DNA of 64,000 nt. Source: JAOZPE01 sp964601275. GTDB lineage: Bacteria; Krumholzibacteriota; Krumholzibacteriia; JAJRXK01. The translations under genes were made by a program, and so were the position numbers. The notes below the pieces were generated by a model that made no database searches, had not been told where the DNA came from, and saw only the letters and a program-made list of their open reading frames with translations. The DNA lies in the NCBI GenBank assembly GCA_964601275.1, contig CAZRMV010000010.1, positions 84,666-148,665 of the forward strand. The letters are read 5' to 3'. Shown piece by piece: positions 36,015 to 44,500 of the stretch (its first letter is position 1; each line of letters opens with the position of its first letter).

Positions 36015-36286
36015 GGAGGATCTCCCCGGGAGGAAGAGCGGAAACCGGATGCCAGGAACCCGTCCATTCTACCCTACCGGCGCGCGCGGCGCATCTGCTG
36101 ACTGCCCGGGCCGCCGATTCCGAGGATCTTCGAGCGGGCCTGGAATCGCCCTCCGGGGTGGAAAACACCACCGGATCGTCTCCCGCAATCCCCACCCGGA
36201 TCGCCCTCTTGCGTGGCGGCGGCGAAAGACGGCTGGAAATCCCGGGAAAATGATGGGAATAATCAAGACACGAGGAGGCGATTGCC

Positions 36287-37378
36287 ATGAACGACCCCGG
36301 CTCGGCCCGCAGGGGCCGATCGAAGCTTCTGCTGATGATCCTCCTGATCCTGATCGGGGGGATGGCATCACTGGTGGGGTTTCCGCACGATGTCGAAGCG
36401 GCGGAATCCCCGAGCGCGGAACGCCCGGCCTGGGTGCTGGTGATCCATGGGGGCGCGGGAACCATCCGTCCGGACAAGATCGACCAGCAAACCGAAGAGG
36501 CCTACCGCAGCAAGCTGCGCCAGGTGCTGGCAACCGGCGCCGCGGTCCTCGATCGCGGAGGCTCCAGCCTGGACGCGGTCGAGGCGGTCATCCGGGAGAT
36601 GGAGGATTCCCCGCTCTTCAACGCCGGCAAGGGAGCGGTCTTCACCGCGGCCGGCACCAACGAGATGGATGCCTCGATCATGGACGGTCGCACGCTGGAG
36701 GCCGGGGCGGTGGCGGGCGTGAAGACGGTGCGGCATCCCATCTCGGCCGCGCGCGCGGTCATGGAGCGTTCACCCCACGTGATGCTCGCCGGCGAGGGGG
36801 CGGACAGTTTCGCGGCGGCGGAGGGGCTGGAGATCGTCTCGCCCGACTATTTCTGGATCGAACGGCGTTGGAAGGACTATCTGCGCCGGAAGCAGGAGAT
36901 GGAGGAAGAACGCGGGATGGATGGGGGAGAGGGCGAAGAGCATGGGACGGTGGGTTGCGTGGCCCTCGATCGCAACGGGAACATCGCCGCCGGCACCTCG
37001 ACGGGTGGGATGACGATGAAGATGTGGGGGAGGATCGGCGATTCACCCATCATCGGCGCGGGAACCTATGCCGACAATGCAAGCTGTGGCGTCTCCTGCA
37101 CCGGCCACGGCGAGTATTTCATCCGGAACGCGGTCGCCTACGACATCACCGCACTCATGAAGTACAAGGGGCTTCCGCTCGAACAAGCGGCCCAGAACGT
37201 GGTCAATGGCAAGCTGAAGAAGCAGGGGGCGGCGGGAGGAGTCATCGCACTCGATCGGCAAGGCAATGTCTCCATGGTATTCAATACCCCCGGAATGTAT
37301 CGCGGTTTCCTCAAGGAGGGAGGCGAACCCAGGGTTTTCCTCTTCGCCGGTGAAGAAGGTCGTTCCGACGGGAAGTAG
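36287..37378 (+). CDS. iaaA: Exported isoaspartyl peptidase / L-asparaginase (Ntn hydrolase)
   Basis: A 363-residue plant-type asparaginase. The precursor would be cleaved just before the threonine in EEHGTVGCVALD; the mature beta subunit has GTSTGGMTMKMWGRIGDSPIIGAG and DNASCGVSCTGHGE. The alpha part carries HGGAGTIRPDKIDQQ and ALDAVEAVIREMED-type helices (SLDAVEAVIREMEDS). An N-terminal signal peptide (LLLMILLILIGGMASLVGF) sends it out of the cytoplasm. It hydrolyses isoaspartyl dipeptides or asparagine. GAGGAGG precedes ATG at 36287. It is followed 51 bases later by the ECF sigma operon, but with no evident link. Confidence 0.92.
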   Translation: MNDPGSARRGRSKLLLMILLILIGGMASLVGFPHDVEAAESPSAERPAWVLVIHGGAGTIRPDKIDQQTEEAYRSKLRQVLATGAAVLDRGGSSLDAVEAVIREMEDSPLFNAGKGAVFTAAGTNEMDASIMDGRTLEAGAVAGVKTVRHPISAARAVMERSPHVMLAGEGADSFAAAEGLEIVSPDYFWIERRWKDYLRRKQEMEEERGMDGGEGEEHGTVGCVALDRNGNIAAGTSTGGMTMKMWGRIGDSPIIGAGTYADNASCGVSCTGHGEYFIRNAVAYDITALMKYKGLPLEQAAQNVVNGKLKKQGAAGGVIALDRQGNVSMVFNTPGMYRGFLKEGGEPRVFLFAGEEGRSDGK

Positions 37379-37429
37379 GAGCGGGTTCTTCCCGATTCGC
37401 GGTCTCGGTGTGATTCCGGGTGGTTCCAG

Positions 37430-38044
37430 GTGTCCAAGCGATCGACATCCAATGGCATCCCCTACCGGAGGCTTTCCGAGGAAAGCCTGCTGCATCGAAT
37501 CCGTGCCGATGCCGACGGAGAGGAGGACCGCCAAGCGGCCTCGGAGCTGTTGGGACGGTACCGCCGCCAGGTCTATGTCTGGTGTCATCGCTATCTGCGT
37601 GATCATGAGCGCGCGCTCGATCTGAGCCAGGATGTGCTCCTGGCGGCCTACCGGGCTATCGGACGCTTCGACGGGCGAAGCAGCATCGGCACCTGGCTCT
37701 TCGTCATCGCCCGGAACCGGTGTCTGAACGAGATCGACCGCCCGCACCTGCTCCGTGATCCCGAGGTCGACCCGGACAGCTGCACCGCACGCGGTGTGGA
37801 CCCGGAGGACGAGCTGCTGGAAAAGGAGGACGAGGAGACGATTCTGGCCCTCATCCGCAAACACCTCGACGAGGTGGAACAGACGGCCCTGTGGATGCGG
37901 TGCTTCGAACGGATGCCGGTGGATGTCATCACGCGGGCTCTCGACTTGAAGGAGAAGGGTGGAGCGCGGGTCACCTTGCAACGCGCCCGCCGGAAGCTGC
38001 GGAGAGCCCTCGCCGAACGCGATGCCAAGAAGGATGCGTCATGA
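37430..38044 (+). CDS. ECF-type RNA polymerase sigma factor
   Basis: A 204-residue sigma-70 factor of the extracytoplasmic-function group, containing only regions 2 and 4. Region 2: YLRDHERALDLSQDVLLAAYRAI, then RFDGRSSIGTWLFVIARNRCLNEI. Region 4: LIRKHLDEVEQTALWMRCFE and the helix-turn-helix ending in VTLQRARRKLRRALAERD. The linker is acidic. The start is GTG at 37430. Its last four bases overlap the start of the anti-sigma-like gene (ATGA), which in turn overlaps the CHAT protease gene, so the three form one translationally coupled operon. Confidence 0.9.
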   Translation: MSKRSTSNGIPYRRLSEESLLHRIRADADGEEDRQAASELLGRYRRQVYVWCHRYLRDHERALDLSQDVLLAAYRAIGRFDGRSSIGTWLFVIARNRCLNEIDRPHLLRDPEVDPDSCTARGVDPEDELLEKEDEETILALIRKHLDEVEQTALWMRCFERMPVDVITRALDLKEKGGARVTLQRARRKLRRALAERDAKKDAS

Positions 38045-38679
38045 ACCACCAATGCCTTCCGATGGAAGAACTGGAGAAGATCCCGGCCCTCTCTTCGGAC
38101 GATCCCCGGCGGATCGACGCGGAACGGTGTCCGCGGTGCGCAGCCCGGCTGGCCGCCCTGCGGCTCTTCAACGATCTGTCCCGGCCCGCCCCCGGGGCCG
38201 ACCCAGAAGACGCCGAGCGTCGCCTGAAGGAGTTGCTGGCTCCCGGCCGCCTGCCGCGAAACGGCCGGCGTCGTATCCTCTCCCGCCGCTGGTGGCTCCT
38301 GGTGCCGGCCGCGGCGGTGGTGTTGCTGATGTTCGTTCTGCCCCGGGACGCTTCCAAGCATGCTTCTCCCCCCGTGTTGCGGGGGGAAACGCAACTTTCC
38401 TCCGCGCTCCCCCGGGGCGAAGGTGGTTGGACGGCCGACGGCAGTCTCGACCTGAGCTGGCCGCCCTTCGACGGCGCGGAGCAGGTGGAGGTGGTGTTCT
38501 TTGCCCTGGATCTGGCGGAGATCGCCCGCGTTCCCGCTCCGGATGGAACCAGTCTCCATCTCGAGGCCGCGGACCTGCCGCCGACGCTGCGGCAGCGGAA
38601 GGCCGTTTTCTGGTCGGCGATTGCGATCGGAGAGGGACATCCGATCGGGCGCACCGCCCGTCAACTCCTGGAACAATGA
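38041..38679 (+). CDS. Membrane anti-sigma-factor-like protein
   Basis: A 212-residue protein placed exactly where an ECF factor's inhibitor would be. The cytoplasmic N-terminus (about 82 residues) has a Cys30-Pro-Arg-Cys33 pair in a helical context (ERCPRCAARLAALRLFNDL), like a degenerate zf-HC2 anti-sigma motif without the usual upstream His. A single helix at about residues 84-100 (WWLLVPAAAVVLLMFVL) leads to a periplasmic domain of about 110 residues, beta-rich (LDLSWPPFDGAEQVEVVFF), like a fibronectin-type domain. It overlaps both neighbours by four bases. Binding to the sigma factor is inferred, not shown. Confidence 0.7.
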   Translation: MNHQCLPMEELEKIPALSSDDPRRIDAERCPRCAARLAALRLFNDLSRPAPGADPEDAERRLKELLAPGRLPRNGRRRILSRRWWLLVPAAAVVLLMFVLPRDASKHASPPVLRGETQLSSALPRGEGGWTADGSLDLSWPPFDGAEQVEVVFFALDLAEIARVPAPDGTSLHLEAADLPPTLRQRKAVFWSAIAIGEGHPIGRTARQLLEQ

Positions 38680-41411
38680 GGCGTTCCGGCCGGGTGGACC
38701 GTACCGCGCTCAAACTCTTCGGCCTGGCGCTGTTCTGCGCGGTTCTCGTGGATGGGGCAAGCTTCGCCTCCCCGGCGGGTACATCGAAACCCCGCCAGGA
38801 TCTGCTGGCCGAAGTGGACAGTCTCTGGACGAACGGCTTCCACGATGAGGCCCTGCGGCGGACAGAGCAGATCTGTGGACACGCCCGCGCCCTCGGTGAT
38901 TCGTCGACCCTGGCCCTGTTCCTGGTCCAGCGGGGCGCCCAGTTGCTCTCGATGGGGAAGGCTTCCGCCGCCGAACCGCTCTTGAGGGAGGGCCTCAAGA
39001 TCTCCTCCGCCCTGGGCGACTCCCTTCTCGCTTGTCGAACCCGCCGGTGGTTGAGTGTGAGCGTGGGTGCGCTCGGCCGTCGCGAAGAGGCGCGGCGGCT
39101 CTACGATGAGCTGCTCGGTTGCGCGCGGTCCTTGGGTCAGAAGGGTCTGCAGGGTTGGGCCCACGTGGGCATGGCCTGGGACGAGGCCCAGCTCGGGGAC
39201 TATTCCTCATCGGAGCACCATTACGAGGAGGCGGTGCGGCTGTTCCAGGACGCGGGCGAGATCGATGGACAAGCCTGGGCGCTGAACGGTCTCACCATCG
39301 CCCGGCGCAACCAGGGAGACCTCGACGAAGCGCGCGCCGGATATCAGAGAGCGCTTCAGCTCGCCCATGAGCATGGAGTGGACATGGTGGAGGGCATGGC
39401 CTTGAACAACCTGGCCAACCTGGAGTGGACGGTGGGGGATCCCGGGCGGGCCATGGAAGGTTTTGCCCGGGCGGCCGCCTTCCAATCCAGGAGAGGCCGT
39501 TACCGCGAAGCCATCATCCCCCGGATCAACCTCGCGTACTGCCTGGCCGAACTGGGTGACGTTGTCGCGGCGCGGGACACCCTGCGGGCCTGCCTGGAGG
39601 AAAGCCAGGAGCTGTCGGCCCCGGACCTCGAGTCGATGGCTTGGGAGAGCCTGGGTCGGCTCAGCCTGAAGCAGGGGGAATGGGGCGAGGCGGCGGCACT
39701 CTTCCGGAAAGCGCTCCAGAGAGGGGAGGGTCTCCAGTTCGAGGCGGTTCGGAACAGCCTGCTGGGCCTGAGCACCGCGCTGGCCCGGCGGGACAGCAGC
39801 CGGACCGCGCTCGAGGTGCTCGAGATGGGGCAGAGCTGGTGCCACCTGGGAGGGGAGGTCGCCTTCTGCGCCCGTCTCGAACTGGCCTGGGGTCGGCGAC
39901 TGCTCGAACTCGAGGAGCTTGTCGAGGCGGCCCGCCACTTCGAGCGGGCGGACAGCATTGCCGCGGCCGGTGGCGTCCAGCAACTGCGGGTGGCCGCATT
40001 GACCTCACTCGCGGAGGACCTGGAGAAACTGGACCGTCCCGCGGAAGTCGAGAAGGTTCTCGACCGGGCGGTGGAGGTGTGGGAGGCCGAACGCGGCCTG
40101 CCGATGGATCCGGACTGGAGAAGTCTGCGGGGGGCCCAGGGTCGCCGGCTGTTCACCGACCTGGCGGCGTTCTGGATTCTCCGTCCCCGGGGAGCGGAAA
40201 AGGCGTTCGATGTGTTGCAGCGTTACAAGGGGCGGGGGCTCTTGGAACGCCTGCGGGGCCCCGACGCGACCGGCGACGGTGGGGAGCTGGAGACCGTCGA
40301 CGCGGCGGACTTGCGCACCAAGGTGCTCCGACCGGGAGAGATCCTTCTCGACGTGTACCTGGGACCGGAACACTCGGTGTTGTTCGCGGTCGATCGCAAG
40401 GAATGTCGCGCCTGGCTCCTGCCGCCGGAAGACGACCTGGAACCGCGCATCTCCCGCCTGGGAGAGGAATTGTTCCAGCCCCAGGGAGCGATTCCTCCCG
40501 AGCTCTTCGAAGAGATCGCGGCTGCCCTGGCCGGTGAACTCTTCGGTCCCATCCTCAATGAGCTTCCCTCCTGTTCGAGTGTGCTGTTCTCGCCCGATGG
40601 CGTGCTCAATCTCCTGCCCCCCGCGCTGTTCGAGAAACCCGGTGGGCCCCGTTGGTCCCGCATTCCCTCGGCCGGGGTGCTCGCATTCCTGCGGAACGGC
40701 GAGGGTGCGACGGAACGCACCGGTCGGCGGCCGAGGTCCGAAACCGAGCTGCTGATCCTGTCGGCCGGCCGGCGGTCCGATGGGGTTCTCCTGCCCGGGG
40801 CACAACGGGAAGGCCGTTGGCTGGCGGACCACTTCGCCGGAGTGGAGTTCTTCCAACCCTTGGATCCGACCCGATCCGCCGAGATCCTGCATGTCGCCGC
40901 CCACACCATCGCGGACGACCGCCGGCCGTGGCGGTCTCGCATCGTGCTCGACCAGGGGCCCGATCTCACCGCCCGGAAGTTGATGGAGGAGAAACGCCCC
41001 ATCCGGCTCGCGGTCCTGGCCAGTTGCGGGTCGGCCACCGGACGAACCCTCTCGGGGGAAGGGGTCCAGAGCCTCTCCACCGCGCTGCTGGCCGGGGGAG
41101 CCGGAGCGGTGGTCGCGACCCTCTGGCCGGTGGAGGACGAGGCCACCTTCGCATTCATGCGGCGTTTCTACCGCGAGATGGCCGACGGCGTCGCCGCCGG
41201 GGAGGCGTTGCACCGGGCCCAGGAGTCCTTCCGGCGGTCGAGGGACCGGGCCCAACCCTTCTACTGGGCCGCCTTTGTCCTGGAGGGGGAGCCCGGACTC
41301 CGGGTCGACCTCCACCGGAAGGCCTCCGGTCTCCGGTGGCTCCTTCCCGCTGCCATCCTGTTCGTCCTCCTTCTCTACCTTTCGGTGAGGATTCTTCGAC
41401 GCCGCGTGTGA
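38676..41411 (+). CDS. TPR-CHAT caspase-like protease, membrane anchored
   Basis: A 911-residue protein. It starts with a signal-like helix (ALKLFGLALFCAVLVDGASFA), continues with tetratricopeptide repeats over about residues 45-420 (AWALNGLTIARRNQGDLDEA; AYCLAELGDVVAARDTLR), and ends in a CHAT domain. The caspase-type dyad is intact: His743 (LHVAAHTIADD) and Cys784 (LASCGSATGRTLSGEG), 41 residues apart, with ALLAGGAGAVVATLWPVED after it. A C-terminal helix (RWLLPAAILFVLLLYLSVRIL) and basic tail suggest that the body is outside and the end is anchored inside. It overlaps the anti-sigma-like gene (ATGA), which makes that protein's outer domain a natural substrate. Confidence 0.88.
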   Translation: MRRSGRVDRTALKLFGLALFCAVLVDGASFASPAGTSKPRQDLLAEVDSLWTNGFHDEALRRTEQICGHARALGDSSTLALFLVQRGAQLLSMGKASAAEPLLREGLKISSALGDSLLACRTRRWLSVSVGALGRREEARRLYDELLGCARSLGQKGLQGWAHVGMAWDEAQLGDYSSSEHHYEEAVRLFQDAGEIDGQAWALNGLTIARRNQGDLDEARAGYQRALQLAHEHGVDMVEGMALNNLANLEWTVGDPGRAMEGFARAAAFQSRRGRYREAIIPRINLAYCLAELGDVVAARDTLRACLEESQELSAPDLESMAWESLGRLSLKQGEWGEAAALFRKALQRGEGLQFEAVRNSLLGLSTALARRDSSRTALEVLEMGQSWCHLGGEVAFCARLELAWGRRLLELEELVEAARHFERADSIAAAGGVQQLRVAALTSLAEDLEKLDRPAEVEKVLDRAVEVWEAERGLPMDPDWRSLRGAQGRRLFTDLAAFWILRPRGAEKAFDVLQRYKGRGLLERLRGPDATGDGGELETVDAADLRTKVLRPGEILLDVYLGPEHSVLFAVDRKECRAWLLPPEDDLEPRISRLGEELFQPQGAIPPELFEEIAAALAGELFGPILNELPSCSSVLFSPDGVLNLLPPALFEKPGGPRWSRIPSAGVLAFLRNGEGATERTGRRPRSETELLILSAGRRSDGVLLPGAQREGRWLADHFAGVEFFQPLDPTRSAEILHVAAHTIADDRRPWRSRIVLDQGPDLTARKLMEEKRPIRLAVLASCGSATGRTLSGEGVQSLSTALLAGGAGAVVATLWPVEDEATFAFMRRFYREMADGVAAGEALHRAQESFRRSRDRAQPFYWAAFVLEGEPGLRVDLHRKASGLRWLLPAAILFVLLLYLSVRILRRRV

Positions 41412-41510
41412 TTTCCCCGCGCCCGGTCTGTCCAACGAATCGCAGGCGCCCGTCCTGGGGGCTTTCCGCTGATCCTGGATACCTGGCTTACCTATCTCTG
41501 GGGGACCATC

Positions 41511-44500
41511 ATGTCACGCACCCGCCATGCTCTCTGGATTCTGTCCTTTGTCCTGTTCCTGGTGGTCAACGCGCCGGGGGCCCATGCCCAGCAGCTCAGC
41601 CCCGAATACTGTGTCGCCAACACCGTTCTTCCCTGGGGCTACCAGGCCTGGCAATCCCAGAGAACCTGGATGGGAATCGCGGTATCTCCGCAGAACCCCG
41701 CCCAGAGCGTCTACCTGGAGGTGTTGCAGGGGAACAGCTTCGCCGACACCACCGCCTACTCGCCCCCGGTCGTTTCGACCTATTCCAACGGGACCAACTT
41801 CCTGTTGAAGGATTTCGCGACCGCGAGTGATCAGTGGACCCTGGCCAAGGCCTGGAACCCGGGCTTGGGCAACCTGGGGCACACCGTGGAGTGGGACCCG
41901 GGGCAGGGCGCCTTGGTCGCGGGAACGGCGCCCACCTACAACTACGGTGGACTGGCCGGCGGATGCGGCATGATCCGGGTGTTCAAGGTCGCGCTCACCG
42001 CGGGTGAGACCTACCATTTCCACTTGACCAGCACCCAGACCAACGACGATGTGCGCATGGGCCTGTTCTGGTCGGGAAGCCTGCCGGACGGTTGGGTGAC
42101 GCGGAGCGACGCGCTGTTCGAGAGGCCGGCCGATCCCAGCGGTTCCACCGCCTACGAGAGTTTCACCGCCACCCACACCGGAAACCACGCCCTGGTCGTC
42201 TTCGTGAACGACCTGACCGCCGCCGGAGGCCAGTACACGGTTTCCTTCGAGCCATACACGGCCCCGCCGAACCAACCCGATCTCGTGGTGACCTCGATCC
42301 TGCCCGTTACGGCGACCCAGGGAACCGTGGTGACGGCGACGATCCAGGTGGCGAACCAGGGAACCGCGGACGCTGCCGCATGCGTGACCGAGGTCACCCT
42401 CGATGGCTCGGTGACCTGCGCCACCATCACCACCCCGGCGCTCGCGGCCGGGACATCGACCTCGATCCAGTGTGTACTGGGGACTCCCGCCTTGGGCGCC
42501 CATACCATCGGCGCCACCGTGGACCCCACGAACGTGGTGAACGAGGCGGACGAGACCAACAATTTCCACAGCAACACCCTGAACATCCTCAGCCCCTCCC
42601 TTCCCGATCTGGTGATCACCCGGGTCATGCCTGATACCGCCGTACCCAACCAACCGGTGTGGGTCTCGGTGGTCGTGTACAACAACGGGAGCCTGGACGC
42701 CCCGGCGTGCACCACCCTCTACAGCGTAGACAACGGAGCGGTCACCGTATCGATCGCCACCCCCGCCATTCCAGCAGGGGGGAACACCATCGTCAGCGAC
42801 TTCCTGCCCGCCCTTTCCGAGGGAACGCACGCGGTGGTGGCCACGGTCGACAACGGGAACGTTGTGACCGAGGCGAACGAGTCGAACAACAGCCTGGCCC
42901 ACACCATCGTGGCCCAGGGGCCCAACCTGGTGATCGATTCGATCTCTCCGACCACGGTCTACGGAAATGCCGCGCCGAACTTCCAGATCGTCGTCAAGAA
43001 CACCGGGACGGTGGACACCGGGGATACCTATACGCGACTGCAGGTCGATGGGGCGGACGAATGCACATCCATCGCCACCGGTCCCGTCCCGGCCGGAGGA
43101 ACCCTCACCGTCACCTGTCCCGGATCGACGCTCACCCCGGGGACCCATACGGTGACCGCGATCGCAGATGTCAGCCGCCGGGAACTGGAGAGCGATGAAA
43201 CCGACAACACCCTGACGGTCACCGTGGAGATGATTCCCACCTCCACCGTCGTCTATGCGGACGGGTCAGGCTACTACGCCACCATCCAGGAGGCGATCGA
43301 CGCCATGCCGGCCGGCGGGGAGATCCTGCTGGTGGGCGGCACCGTCTACAGCGGGCCGGGCAATCGCGATCTCGATTTCGGTGGCAAGGACCTGTCGATC
43401 GTCGCGGCCTTCGGAGGCGGCGCGACCATCGACTGTGGAGGCGATCCCGCCCAGGCGCACCGGGCCTTCAATTTCCATTCCGGCGAGACCAACGCCGCGA
43501 GGGTTCAGGGCCTCATCATCATCAATGGATGGTACGAATACGGGGCGGGGGGTGGCATTCTCATCACCGACGCCGAACCGACGATCCAGGATTGCCTCAT
43601 CCGCAACTGCACGGCCGACGTGGGCGGCGCGCTGGCGTTCTCGTCATCGGCCAGCTACTACCATCCCCAGATCGTGGGATGTACGATCGTGGGCAACCAC
43701 GGGAATACCCTTGCTGCCGCGGTCTACCTGGAGAAGAACAGCGCACCGGTGTTCACCCGTTGCCTGATCACCGGCAACAGCAGCTACTACGGCCCGGTGT
43801 CCTGCGACCCCTACCTCGGAACTCCCCAACCCGTATTCACCTGCAGCGACATCTGGGGGAACAACGGAGGGGATTGGACCGACTGCATCAGCGGACAACT
43901 GGGTGTGGACAACAATTTCAGCCAGGACCCCCTGTTCTGCGACCCGGCCAACAACGTCTATACCCTGGCGTCGAACTCGCCCTGCTCCTCAACGGTGAAC
44001 GGCACCTGTAGCCGGATCGGGGCCTACGACGCCGCGTGCGGCCCGCTGGGGGGCACCATTCGTCATGTGAAGGCGGACGGTAGCGGCGAGTACCTCACCA
44101 TACAGCACGCGATCAACAACAGCGTTGACGGAGATATCATCGAACTGGCCGATGGGGTCTACGTCGGCACCGGAAACACCGACGTCAATACCCTGGGACT
44201 GAAGATCGTGATCCGGTCCGCGAGCGGCGACTCGTCCGCCTGCCGCATCGACGCCCAGAATGCCCACCGGGGTTTCGTCTTCGACCACGGGGAGACCCCC
44301 GAGACCACGATCCAGGGGATCGGGGTGGTCAACGGATCGAACGCGAACGGGGCCGCGATCTACTGCCAGGGTTCGTCTCCCACGCTCCTGAATCTCTATC
44401 TTTCCGGCAACAACGCATCCGGCGACGGCGGCGGTCTCTACTGCACCGGATATGCTTCGCCGGTGGTCGAGAACTGTTTCTTCGAGAACAACACGGCGGT

